58,235 bases of DNA from contig JAMLIA010000012.1 of the NCBI GenBank assembly GCA_023954495.1, positions 1 through 58,235 of the forward strand, in the 5' to 3' direction. Below are positions 1 to 7,728 of the stretch, piece by piece. Under the pieces are notes generated by a model. It was given only the letters and a program-made list of their open reading frames with translations. It was not told the origin of the DNA and searched no databases. The stretch is from Thermomicrobiales bacterium. GTDB taxonomy: Bacteria > Chloroflexota > Chloroflexia > Thermomicrobiales > CFX8. Position numbers and translations under genes: made by a program. Numbering within the stretch: the stretch's first letter is position 1; each line of letters opens with the position of its first letter.

Positions 1-263
1 GGCACCCTGCGATAGCGGATGATGGTGTAAACCAACAATCCCTCAACCAAAAAGAAAACAACTGCTGCGCCGATCCAGAGAAAGCCATAGACATCCCAGA
101 TCCTGGCTGCCGCATCACCCTTGCGGATAAGCGTCGACTGTGGTGCATCCCCACAAGCCGTAAGAAGCAGCGTCATCATCGTCATTGTGACGAAGAACAG
201 CACCCGGGACAGATTGTTACGCTGGCCACTACCGGACCGTCGGCCTGAAAGGCGACGAACCAT
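1..263 (-). CDS. coxB: Cytochrome c oxidase subunit II, N-terminal part (gene runs off the window)
   Basis: Read on the minus strand from an ATG at 263, this open frame encodes a lipoprotein-type signal (hydrophobic stretch ending LLLTAC-G, Cys about residue 38). A linker follows, then a membrane segment around FLWIGAAVVFFLVEGLLVY ending in TIIRYRR. That lipobox plus the 'VEGLLVYTIIRYR' helix is the usual start of COX subunit II, the Cu-A subunit that passes electrons from cytochrome c to subunit I of the terminal oxidase. The Cu-A domain lies outside the window, so copper ligands cannot be checked. A purine-rich GGAAAGG/GTGGGGA stretch precedes the start. The call rests on the N-terminus only. 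Confidence 0.72.
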   Translation of the reverse strand, partial: MVRRLSGRRSGSGQRNNLSRVLFFVTMTMMTLLLTACGDAPQSTLIRKGDAAARIWDVYGFLWIGAAVVFFLVEGLLVYTIIRYRRV

Positions 264-361
264 TCCCCACTAACCTTTCCCCGCGACGACTAACCACCAA
301 GGAAATGTGAAGCAGAACGGTGAATCAGATGGCCCAGTCTAGCACACGCGACACGTTCATC

Positions 362-390
362 CAGCCGAGACCCAACCCAGTACTCGGCTG
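362..390. terminator. Hairpin between coxB and the LLM oxidoreductase gene
   Basis: Arms CAGCCGAG (362-369) and CTCGGCTG (383-390) pair perfectly over a 13-base loop. There is no clear T-run, so it is a possible intrinsic terminator for the leftward LLM gene ending at 476, or merely a spacer hairpin. The rest of 264-475 shows no gene. Confidence 0.35.
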
Positions 391-475
391 AGGTTGACGG
401 ACCTGCCGCTCAGGACAGACTGAGAACTCCTCCGGTCACTAGCATAGCCGACAAACGCCGCATGCTCAACATCAC

Positions 476-1471
476 TCACCGAAATGCATCACGCATTGCC
501 GGAATGATGATACGCCCAATTGCCTCCACTGCGGCAAGGGGACTCGGGCCCAATGGCGGACCGAAGCTGATATGGCGCGCACCCATGTCTACGAGCGACT
601 CCAGTTGCGGCAGCAGTTCGCCCGCTGTGCCAACAATGCCGATCCGTAGCATCCGTTCATCAACCAGCGCACGAGCACGCTCAGGATCGCGCTCGGTCAT
701 CAGCGCGTGCTCAAGCGGACGAAAGTCTTCCTGCAGGACACCGAGTCGATCCCAGATGAGCGGACTCAAGGCGTGGCCGTAGTAAGCGATCTTGTCGCGC
801 AAAACGCGTTCTGCGTCGGCGTGACTCTCAGCAATCGAGCACCAGATGCAGGCCGCCAGATCGATCTCGTCCATGCCTCGTCCGACTGACGCAGCGCCCT
901 CCGCGATATACGGCGCGACGGTAGCGTAATGCTGCGGAGGGAACAGCAACGGCAGCGCGCCATCGGCCAGCTCGCCAGACAGGCGCAGCATCCGAGGGCT
1001 CATCGCCGCCAGATAGATCGGGATACGGCGATTGCCGGGCCGCTTGCCGAAGCGCAAATACGCCTCCGGCTCCCAGCTCGGCGCGGCCTCGCCGTCCAGC
1101 ACCGAGCGGATCTGCAGTATCGCGGCACGCGTGGCGGCCAGCGGGCGATCGCGCTCGATGTGGACCCACTTGAGAAACTCGGCAGCCCCGGCACCCAGCC
1201 CGAGATTGAAGCGACCGCCGCTTAGCTCATCAAGCGTCGCGGCAGCCATCGCGATTTCAGATGGGTGCATCGAGTAGGGGTTCAGGATGCAGGAGCCGAT
1301 TTCGATCCGGCTCGTCGCCTGCGCAACCGCCGCCAGGATCACCGGTGCCGAGCGCAGAAACAGATCGTGGCTCACCCAGAACTGGTCAAAGCCCGCCGCT
1401 TCAGCAGCGCGCGCCAGGGTGACGTAGTCGGCGATCGGCAGATCGTTGTTCAGCCGCAGCGAGAAGCGCAT
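476..1471 (-). CDS. LLM-class (luciferase-like) flavin/F420-dependent oxidoreductase
   Basis: A 331-residue single-domain protein of the luciferase-like monooxygenase TIM-barrel family. The N-terminus (RFSLRLNNDLPIADYVTLAR...AAGFDQFWVSHD) and the later SRIEIGSCILNPYSMHP and LDELSGGRFNLGLGAGA segments are typical of the branch containing methylene-H4MPT reductase and F420-dependent dehydrogenases. Known members use FMN or F420 to oxidise or reduce small organic substrates; the substrate here cannot be told. Its ATG overlaps the stop of the upstream RidA-like gene by one base (TGATG), so the two are almost certainly co-transcribed and translationally coupled. Confidence 0.85.
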   Translation of the reverse strand: MRFSLRLNNDLPIADYVTLARAAEAAGFDQFWVSHDLFLRSAPVILAAVAQATSRIEIGSCILNPYSMHPSEIAMAAATLDELSGGRFNLGLGAGAAEFLKWVHIERDRPLAATRAAILQIRSVLDGEAAPSWEPEAYLRFGKRPGNRRIPIYLAAMSPRMLRLSGELADGALPLLFPPQHYATVAPYIAEGAASVGRGMDEIDLAACIWCSIAESHADAERVLRDKIAYYGHALSPLIWDRLGVLQEDFRPLEHALMTERDPERARALVDERMLRIGIVGTAGELLPQLESLVDMGARHISFGPPLGPSPLAAVEAIGRIIIPAMRDAFR

Positions 1472-1878
1472 CAGCGTTCAGCATCCGCAGGGATAATGGC
1501 TTCCGCCTCGATCTCGACCAGGTACTCATCGCCGACGAGTCGGCTGACCTCAACGAGCGTATTCGCGGGACGAATCGCACTGAAGAAGCGCCCGTGGACA
1601 CGGCCAATCGTCTCCCAGTCGTCGGCGTTAACGACGTAGATGCGCGTACGCACGACGTCAGCCAGCGCGGCACCGGCGTCGACGAGTGCGCGCTCGATCT
1701 TGCGGATGATGTAGTCCGTCTGCGCAGCCGGATCGCCAGCGCCAACGACCTCGCCGGCCTCATCAGTTGCGGTTGTGCCGGAGACGTGAACAACCTGCCC
1801 AACGCGCACTGCCCGCGAGAACCCGACAATCTCTTCCCAGATCGTCCCCGACGACACAATCCGGCGATCTGAGTCCAT
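1471..1878 (-). CDS. RidA/YjgF-family protein lacking the canonical arginine
   Basis: A 135-residue RidA/YjgF/UK114-like protein starting at the ATG reading MDSDRRIVSSG. The frame extends 27 codons further upstream, but that part is unlike the family. Segments VGQVVHVSGTTATD, ALADVVRTRIYV and the C-terminal VEIEAEAII fit the trimeric fold. Classical RidA hydrolyses reactive enamines/imines using an Arg in a PARxxVEV motif. Here the matching stretch reads PANTLVEV, with Asn at the Arg position, so it probably belongs to one of the Rid subfamilies without the standard deaminase activity. It shares an operon with the LLM oxidoreductase, which suggests a role in the same catabolic step. Confidence 0.85.
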   Translation of the reverse strand: MDSDRRIVSSGTIWEEIVGFSRAVRVGQVVHVSGTTATDEAGEVVGAGDPAAQTDYIIRKIERALVDAGAALADVVRTRIYVVNADDWETIGRVHGRFFSAIRPANTLVEVSRLVGDEYLVEIEAEAIIPADAER

Positions 1879-2024
1879 ATCTCGCTCCCGTCCGATCAGC
1901 CGTATCCCAAAGCGCGAGTATCCCACGACTGCCGCATATTGCAGCTTGCACGCGCTCAACGCAGTGCTATGATCGGGCTATGGCACCCACGCTCGTACCG
2001 CAATGACGACGGAGGGAGCAGCAG

Positions 2025-2153
2025 ATGAAGGGCCGCAACCGCCAGGGCCGCGAAACGCGCAAGGCGAAGAAGCCCAAACCCGCAGCCAAACCCAATGCCC
2101 GCGCCGAGAATATCCCCGGCAGGTCCATCACGCAGGCGCAGCCACGGCACTGA
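2025..2153 (+). CDS. Small basic protein, 42 residues
   Basis: An ATG at 2025 follows a strong GGAGGGAG ribosome-binding site and opens a 42-codon frame ending TGA at 2151. The peptide begins MKGRNRQGRETRKAKKPK and is rich in Lys, Arg and Pro. From memory, short proteins with a similar basic start occur as conserved hypotheticals in many bacteria; that resemblance is not verified. The gene is divergent from the RidA-LLM operon. No function is proposed beyond possible nucleic-acid binding from its charge. The main support is the ribosome-binding site and composition. Confidence 0.55.
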   Translation: MKGRNRQGRETRKAKKPKPAAKPNARAENIPGRSITQAQPRH

Positions 2154-2336
2154 GTCGCATTGACCAGCGCACTCTGTCCGGCAGGGACAATAGCCAACCT
2201 GACCAGGAGGCACGCACCGACGTGGCCGGGGATTCGGCCGGGCGTATGCGATACGCTTCTACATTGTGGCAGGCTGCCGGTCGGACAGGCAGGCGCTGGC
2301 TGGTCATGTCCTCGTGTGCGACAGCCACTATCTCCT

Positions 2337-2425
2337 CTGTCATTCTGAACTCAGTGAAGAATCCGTTCCCCCATTCGATTGCCTCAAACGCAGGAGAGAT
2401 TTCTCACTGCGGTTCGAAATGACAG
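2337..2425. repeat. Dispersed palindromic repeat, copy 1
   Basis: The ends form an inverted repeat (CTGTCATTCTGAAC at 2337-2350, GTTCGAAATGACAG at 2412-2425). Read on the minus strand, the interior has GAGAAATCTCTCCTGCGTTTG, matching the + strand of copy 2 (GAGAAATCTCTCCTGCGTTGG), so copies 1 and 2 lie head to head. A short GTTGTCAA-type tail (TTGACAAC, 2461-2468) follows. It looks like a small non-autonomous palindromic element. No gene is seen in 2154-2852. Confidence 0.75.
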
Positions 2426-2531
2426 GGACGATGGGTTGCTGCCGACTAGTCAGTTTGGCGTTGACAACCTACTGAGTGAGCTGTCAGCGTCAAGGTGTCG
2501 AATAGCTGCCCACGGCAGCATCCTCATTAGC

Positions 2532-2769
2532 CTGTCATTTCGAGGCCGCAGCCGAGAAATCTCTCCTGCGTTGGACTGCGTCGAACGGGTGGGAGATCTT
2601 TCGGTTGCGACCTCAAGATGACAGGTGATGGTGATGGCTGTCGGATCGGGCGACTTGGCATTGACAACGCGTTGGGTCGTTGGGCGCAGTGGTCTTGTCA
2701 GGCGAGCGAGCCGCCGCCGATACCTTCATAGGGCAGCGCTGGCGCTGTCATCGCCGTGAGGCGACACTC
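2532..2769. repeat. Composite dispersed repeat, copy 2 (three modules)
   Basis: Module 3 is palindromic: CTGTCATTTCGAGG starts at 2532 and CCTCAAGATGACAG ends at 2624. Module 2 is CATTGACAACGCGTTGGG around 2659-2685. Module 1, from CTTGTCAGGCGAGC (2694) to GTGAGGCGACACTC (2769), contains CAGCGCTGGCGCTG. The same three modules recur in inverse orientation at 16244-16458. In both places module 1 lies nearest the 3' end of a gene (FhuF-like here, gatD there) and points away from it. Module 1 can fold into hairpins, so a 3'-end RNA role is possible. Confidence 0.75.
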
Positions 2770-2852
2770 CCCCGCGGACGTGCAGCGGCTCATTCTGCGA
2801 CCCACGGTCAGTCTGCCGGAGGGCGGATCGCGTGGGAAAGGTTGGCTGGTGC

Positions 2853-3704
2853 CTAGTCGGCGGCGGAGGCTTCCTGCACGAGCGATGCGCGGAAGCGGTC
2901 GATGCGCTCGTCCATAGGGAGCAGGCTGCACGTCTCGCACTTCTCGCGGCCCGGCAGCCGGTAGTTCAGGCAGCAGCCTGAGCGCACCTGCAGCATCTTG
3001 AGCTTGCCGTCGTGTGCGATCGGCACGACGGCGGCGCGGCGCTTGTCGGTCATGCGGTTGACGAACGCCGGGACCTCAGTTTCGACAACTGCGGGATCGC
3101 CGATAACGTCGCCCATCCAGATCAGTGCCGATACCATGCGATCGACGTAATTCGCACGCATGCCGTTGACGCCATATGGTGCGACCGTGCGCAACGTCGC
3201 GAACATCGGCTCGGCGTGCTCGTCCGTGAATGAAGATGCGATGTAATCGCGCAGGGCGTCAACATCGGGCAGGATCGTCGCGTCGGGGTGGGCTGCGTCG
3301 GGGTCATCCGGGAGCGCATAGAAGCGGCGGGATGAGAAGCGCACGCCGTAGCCTTTGATGTTGAGCCAGGTGTGGGCGGTACTGAGGTCAGGCACGCGTC
3401 GTTCGAGCAACATGCAGGCAGCCGCGCCGAGCATCGGCGGCCAGAAATAGCCGAGCACAAGGAAGCTCGCCGCGATCTGGCGAAATCCTGCGCTCATCTC
3501 GTAGACGTCCTCGACATAATCGAGATAGGACGTGACCATCGCAGGGTCGTGGATCACGTCGCGCGCGCAGATCATGCCTTCGTCGGGCTTACCGAAGCTC
3601 GCCGAGAAGTAGGGCACCTTCTCTGCTGCCCTGGCCATTGTCTCCTCGATCGGCGAACGGGTTGCCTCGTTGCTGGTAGTCTGCACGACTGAGCCTTTCC
3701 TCAT
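2853..3704 (-). CDS. FhuF-like siderophore-iron reductase, (2Fe-2S)-binding
   Basis: A 283-residue soluble protein. The C-terminus carries GCCLNYRLPGREKCETC, i.e. Cys-Cys-x10-Cys-x2-Cys, the 2Fe-2S ligand signature of FhuF ferric-siderophore reductases. The middle part (FLVLGYFWPPMLGAAACMLLERR) fits the FhuF/IucA-IucC C-terminal-like fold. The likely role is reduction of imported ferric siderophore in the cytoplasm so that iron is released. It is the last gene of the leftward iron-uptake operon, 15 bases after the ATPase gene. The ATG at 3704 has a weak ribosome-binding site; a GTG at 3686 is preceded by AGGAAAGG and may be the true start. Confidence 0.85.
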   Translation of the reverse strand: MRKGSVVQTTSNEATRSPIEETMARAAEKVPYFSASFGKPDEGMICARDVIHDPAMVTSYLDYVEDVYEMSAGFRQIAASFLVLGYFWPPMLGAAACMLLERRVPDLSTAHTWLNIKGYGVRFSSRRFYALPDDPDAAHPDATILPDVDALRDYIASSFTDEHAEPMFATLRTVAPYGVNGMRANYVDRMVSALIWMGDVIGDPAVVETEVPAFVNRMTDKRRAAVVPIAHDGKLKMLQVRSGCCLNYRLPGREKCETCSLLPMDERIDRFRASLVQEASAAD

Positions 3705-3719
3705 GGGTCCGGGTTCCGA

Positions 3720-5363
3720 CTATCCGACGAGCAATTCGTCGGCGACCTGCGTGTCCGATCCGGCGACTGAGTAGGGCATGACTAGCGGTCGACCGGTCAG
3801 TGGGTCGGTCATGATCGTCGACTCGATGCCAAACACTTCGCGGACAGTGTCAGTTGTCATGACATCCTCCGGCGCGCCGCTGGAGACGACTCGACCGTCC
3901 TTCAGCGCGACGACGAGGTCGGCGTAGCGCGCGGCCATATTGAGATCGTGGAGGATGACGACGATCGTGCGGCCTTCCTGGCGATTCAGCGCCCAGGCGA
4001 GGTCCAGCAGCTCGATCTGCGCGGCGATGTCGAGGAAGGTTGTTGGCTCGTCGAGTAGCATCACCGGCGTGTCCTGCGCCAGGGCCAGCGCCATCCAGGC
4101 GCGTTGCCGCTGGCCGCCGGACAGTGTGTCGATGTCGCGATCCCGCAACGCACCGATCGCACAGCGCTCCAGCGCAGCCTCCACGGCGACCTCGTCATCC
4201 GAGCGCCACTGATGGAAGATCGACTGATACGGCGCGCGACCGGCTGAGACGAGGTCCTCGACGAGGAATCCGGCCGGAGGCGTTGGTCCCTGGGTGAGCA
4301 GGGCGCACTTGCGGGCGAACTTGCGGTGTGAGCCGCGACAGATGTCGCAGCCATCGAGATGCACCTCGCCCTTGCTCGCCTTGAGCAGGCGGCTGCAGGT
4401 GCGTAGCAGTGTTGACTTGCCGCAGGCGTTCGGCCCGATGATCGCGGTGAACTTACCCGGCGGGAGCGTGAGCGAGATCTGATCCAGAACAATGCGCTTG
4501 CCGTAGCCTGTGCAGATCGAGCGGATATCGAAGCCGGTCGCATCGGTGTGCAGAGCGGCAGGCGCGGAGTTATCCACAACGGCGCTCTGCGGGATGCAGA
4601 AGGGTGCGTCCGTCAGCGGGTGCATGAAAACATCGCAGTTGACGCCGTACAGATCGGACAGCATCTGCGCGTCGAGAACGTCGGCGGGAGCACCGTCGCA
4701 TAGAATGCGGCCGTCCCGCAGCGCGATGATGCGGTCGCTGATCCGGGCTGCTTCATTCACGTCGTGCAGCACCATGACGATGGTCCGGTCGGCCTCGCGA
4801 TTCAGCCGCTGGACCAGCTCGAGGATCTCCATCTGGTGGCGAATGTCGAGGTAGGTGGTCGGCTCGTCGAGCAGCAGCAGCGGCGTGTCCTGCGCGATCG
4901 CCATCGCCATCCAGGCGCGCTGGCGCTGGCCGCCGGAGAGTTGGTCGATCGGTCGGTCTTTGATGTCCTCAATGCCGGTCAGGCTCAGCGCGTTGGCTAC
5001 CGCGTCATTGTCCTGCTGTGAAGGTGGCTGCAGGAACCCCTGGTGCGGGTACCGACCGCGGCGAACGAGGTTCTCAACCGTGATGCCATCTGGCGGAATC
5101 GGTTGCTGCTGCATCAGACCCATGCGCTTGGCGACTTCGCGGGTTGGCAGGCGATGGATCTCCTGCCCATCGAGCAGGATCGAGCCGCCGTCCGGTCGCA
5201 TCAGGCGGGCGAGTGCGCGGAGCAATGTCGACTTGCCGCACCCGTTCGGCCCGAGAATCGTTGTAATCTCGCCCTTGCGAATGCTGGTCGAGAGATCGAT
5301 CACGATCGGATCGGCTCCGTATGACAGCGTCAGATTTGTCGATTGCAGAGTATCCATGTCCAC
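3720..5363 (-). CDS. Siderophore/iron ABC transporter ATPase with two fused ATP-binding domains
   Basis: This 547-residue protein holds two complete FecE/FepC-type ABC domains in tandem. Domain 1 has Walker A GPNGCGKST (38-46), signature LSGGQ (142-146) and Walker B LLLLDEP (to 168). Domain 2 has GPNACGKST (310-318), LSGGQ (414-418) and VMLLDEP (to 440). Each ends with an LHD switch and a similar tail (MHPLTDAPF..P / TDPLTGRPL..P). Normal family members are about 260 residues and act as homodimers, so this is a covalent pair serving one transporter. It follows the two permease genes on the minus strand. Both sites look catalytically intact. Confidence 0.93.
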   Translation of the reverse strand: MDMDTLQSTNLTLSYGADPIVIDLSTSIRKGEITTILGPNGCGKSTLLRALARLMRPDGGSILLDGQEIHRLPTREVAKRMGLMQQQPIPPDGITVENLVRRGRYPHQGFLQPPSQQDNDAVANALSLTGIEDIKDRPIDQLSGGQRQRAWMAMAIAQDTPLLLLDEPTTYLDIRHQMEILELVQRLNREADRTIVMVLHDVNEAARISDRIIALRDGRILCDGAPADVLDAQMLSDLYGVNCDVFMHPLTDAPFCIPQSAVVDNSAPAALHTDATGFDIRSICTGYGKRIVLDQISLTLPPGKFTAIIGPNACGKSTLLRTCSRLLKASKGEVHLDGCDICRGSHRKFARKCALLTQGPTPPAGFLVEDLVSAGRAPYQSIFHQWRSDDEVAVEAALERCAIGALRDRDIDTLSGGQRQRAWMALALAQDTPVMLLDEPTTFLDIAAQIELLDLAWALNRQEGRTIVVILHDLNMAARYADLVVALKDGRVVSSGAPEDVMTTDTVREVFGIESTIMTDPLTGRPLVMPYSVAGSDTQVADELLVG

Positions 5364-6431
5364 CTAAATCCGTGTGTTGTAGCGGTACAGCAACAGCAGG
5401 AAATACGGCGCGCCGACGGCGGCAGTGACAACCCCGGTCGGCAGAGAAACTGGCAGGAAGTGCTGCGCGATTACGTCGGCGACCAGCAGGAAGCAGGCGC
5501 CAAGCACAGCCGAGAACACCATGACACTACCCGACAGTGGGCCGGCAATCATGCGGGCCATGTGCGGGACCATCAGGGCGACGAAACCGATCGGGCCAGC
5601 GAGTGCCGTCGCGATGGCACACAGGCCGCAGCCGACGGCGATGAGGCCGAGGCGCGTGCGCTCCAGCGGCATGCCGAGTCCGCGTGTCACATCGTCGCCG
5701 AGCTGCATCGTGCGCAGTGGCCAGGTCAGCACAATCGCCACTGGCGTCAGGATCGCGAAGCCGATCGCCAGCATGCGGACATCGCCCCAGGTACTGCCGT
5801 AGAGCGAGCCCATTTGCCAGACGACGGCTGGACGCACGATCTCAATTGGGAAGCGGACGATCATCATTGTGATCGCTGCGTTGAGCGTGGCACCGATGCC
5901 GATGCCGACCAGGATCAGGCGAGATGGCGAAATGCCGCCCTTCCACGAGAGCACGTAGATGAGCGTCGCGGTGGCTATTGCGCCGATGAATGCCGCCACC
6001 GGCAGGAGTGCCTGTACCTGGCTGGTGACGATCCAGAAAACGGCAGCCAATGCTGCGCCGGTCTCGATGCCGATGATGTCGGGAGAAACGAGCGCGTTGC
6101 GAACCAGCCCCTGGAAGATCGCGCCGGACATGGCCAGACTGGCACCGATAAACATGGCTGACATCACTCGTGGGAGGCGCAGGTTGCGGACGATCAGCTC
6201 CTGATCAGGAGTACCGTCGCCGATTGCTGCCTTCACAACATCGAGGAACGCGATGTGATAGCTGCCGAGTGTCATCGCCCATGTCCCGACTGCCGCGAGC
6301 AGCATGAGCGTGAGTCCGGCCATCAGCAGCACACGGCCATTGAAGCGCGCTGAGAAGTAGCGGGTGCGGACGACCCGGTGTCGCGCGCGCTGCGACGGGC
6401 CGACGGGCTGGCTGAGATTCATGCCGTCCAT
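5364..6431 (-). CDS. FecCD-family siderophore ABC permease (second subunit)
   Basis: A 355-residue polytopic membrane protein of the BtuC/FecCD family. Family stretches include RNLRLPRVMSAMFIGASLAMSGAIFQGLVRNALVSPDIIGIETGAA and GPIGFVALMVPHMARMIAGP. It forms half of the membrane channel for ferric siderophore or a related chelate. Its ATG overlaps the upstream permease stop (TGATGG), and its stop touches the ATPase start region, so the genes form a tight operon. A nearby ATG at 6422 (MNLSQPV) is an alternative start. Because the partner permease is distinct, the channel is probably a heterodimer. Confidence 0.92.
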   Translation of the reverse strand: MDGMNLSQPVGPSQRARHRVVRTRYFSARFNGRVLLMAGLTLMLLAAVGTWAMTLGSYHIAFLDVVKAAIGDGTPDQELIVRNLRLPRVMSAMFIGASLAMSGAIFQGLVRNALVSPDIIGIETGAALAAVFWIVTSQVQALLPVAAFIGAIATATLIYVLSWKGGISPSRLILVGIGIGATLNAAITMMIVRFPIEIVRPAVVWQMGSLYGSTWGDVRMLAIGFAILTPVAIVLTWPLRTMQLGDDVTRGLGMPLERTRLGLIAVGCGLCAIATALAGPIGFVALMVPHMARMIAGPLSGSVMVFSAVLGACFLLVADVIAQHFLPVSLPTGVVTAAVGAPYFLLLLYRYNTRI

Positions 6432-7477
6432 CAGCCGCGCTCCATAACCGTACGACGCGCCAGATAGATCAGGAATGGTGCGCCAACTAGTGCCGTCATG
6501 ATGCCGACCTGGATCTCTGACGGCCGGAGCAGGATGCGTCCGCTGATGTCCGCGACGGTCAGCAGCAGGGCACCGGCGAGCGCTGAGTACGGCAGAACCC
6601 AGCGGTAGTCCGGTCCGACAATCGAGCGCACGATGTGCGGTGTTGCCAGCCCAACGAACGCAATCGGGCCTGCGATCGAGACGGCTGCGCCGACCACGAT
6701 CACGACCAGCACCGAGCAGATCAGGCGGATGCGACCGGTCTGCATGCCGAGCGCCCGGGCCGAGTCATCGCCGAGGTCCAGCACATTCAGCTGGTGACCG
6801 AGGAACAGCAGAACCAGACTGCCGCCGATCAGGAACGGTGCGAGCGACCAGAACGTGGCGAGATCGCGCCCGACGACGGAGCCGGCCAGCCAGAATCTGA
6901 CAGTGTCCAGCGTGTTCTCATCAAGCAGGAGCAATGCACTCGTCCACGAGCCGAGGAATGCCGACAGGACGACGCCGGCCAGCGCCAGCTTGATCGGTGA
7001 TGCGCCATCCTGGCCCGTCGACCCGATTGCGAACACGAGCAGCGACGCCGCAAGTGCGCCGATAAACGCGAACCAGACGTACTGCGATGGTGTGCTGAGG
7101 TGCAGGTAGTAGGTCACGGTGACGACTGCAAAGGTCGCGCCGCTGCTGACACCGAGGATAGACGGATCGGCGAGGGGGTTGCGCGTGACACCTTGCATCG
7201 TCGTGCCGGCAATGGCCAGCGCGGCACCGACAGCGATGGCGATGACTGTTCGCGGCAGCCGGAGCGTCCGAACGACGGTCTCGTTATAGACGTCGCTGTT
7301 GTAATTGAAGAGCGCGTTCCACGCATCGCGGGTGCTGATGTCGATTGAGCCAATGCGCAGGCTCAGCAGGCCAACAATAATAACTGCTGCAAGGCCGATC
7401 ACCAGGCCGAGACTACGCCAGGCAATGCCAGCGCCATTGACGCGCGCCAGCGGCTGAGCTGGTTGTACTCCCTGCAT
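6431..7477 (-). CDS. FecCD-family siderophore ABC permease (first subunit)
   Basis: A BtuC/FecCD permease of 348 residues when started at the ATG at 7477 (MQGVQPAQPLARV), which is preceded by a GGGAAG-type ribosome-binding site. The frame continues open to 7642 but that extension is not family-like. Conserved stretches include VRTLRLPRTVIAIAVGAALAIAGTTMQGVTRNPLADPSILGVSSGA and GPIAFVGLATPHIVRSIVGP. It is the first gene of the leftward operon and is divergent from the duplicated binding-protein gene, so the 200-base intergenic region should hold both promoters. Confidence 0.92.
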   Translation of the reverse strand: MQGVQPAQPLARVNGAGIAWRSLGLVIGLAAVIIVGLLSLRIGSIDISTRDAWNALFNYNSDVYNETVVRTLRLPRTVIAIAVGAALAIAGTTMQGVTRNPLADPSILGVSSGATFAVVTVTYYLHLSTPSQYVWFAFIGALAASLLVFAIGSTGQDGASPIKLALAGVVLSAFLGSWTSALLLLDENTLDTVRFWLAGSVVGRDLATFWSLAPFLIGGSLVLLFLGHQLNVLDLGDDSARALGMQTGRIRLICSVLVVIVVGAAVSIAGPIAFVGLATPHIVRSIVGPDYRWVLPYSALAGALLLTVADISGRILLRPSEIQVGIMTALVGAPFLIYLARRTVMERG

Positions 7478-7626
7478 TCGCTTCCCGGTCCCCCGTAAGC
7501 TACTCTGCGATCGTCTCCCCAGTTCGACGACCAATCCCGAGCACGCTACTCGGCTATGATATGCCGAACCGATGACCCGGCGCAACGTGTATTGCCATCT
7601 TGGCGACGGGCGTGGCTGGGTTTCCT

Positions 7627-7655
7627 TTGTAAATCCCGACAAATCAGACTATATT
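7627..7655 (+). promoter_or_regulatory. Predicted sigma-70 promoter for the duplicated binding protein
   Basis: TTGTAA (7627-7632) and TATATT (7650-7655) are separated by exactly 17 bases and lie just before the + strand binding-protein gene. The region is AT-rich against its surroundings. A partial dyad CGGCTATGATATGCCG lies near 7552 and could be an iron-regulator site, but it matches no Fur or DtxR consensus I can recognise. Confidence 0.5.
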
Positions 7656-7728
7656 ACTCGGGTATTTAACGTAGGCGGCCATGACCGTGGCCATCATGCG
7701 TGCCAGTGAGAGGGATTCAGAGAACCTG

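Noticed and set aside
2698-2940. 80-residue minus-strand open frame between the repeat and the FhuF-like gene
   Set aside because: It overlaps the FhuF-like gene in another frame and its C-terminal part is just the translated module 1 of the composite repeat; no ribosome-binding site.
5343-6161. 272-residue + strand frame over the FecCD permease gene
   Set aside because: Composition is rich in His, Asp and Arg with no motif; the opposite strand encodes a clear permease.
7478-7680. Fur or DtxR/IdeR box in the siderophore divergent promoter region
   Set aside because: Only partial dyads such as CGGCTATGATATGCCG are present and they do not match either consensus.
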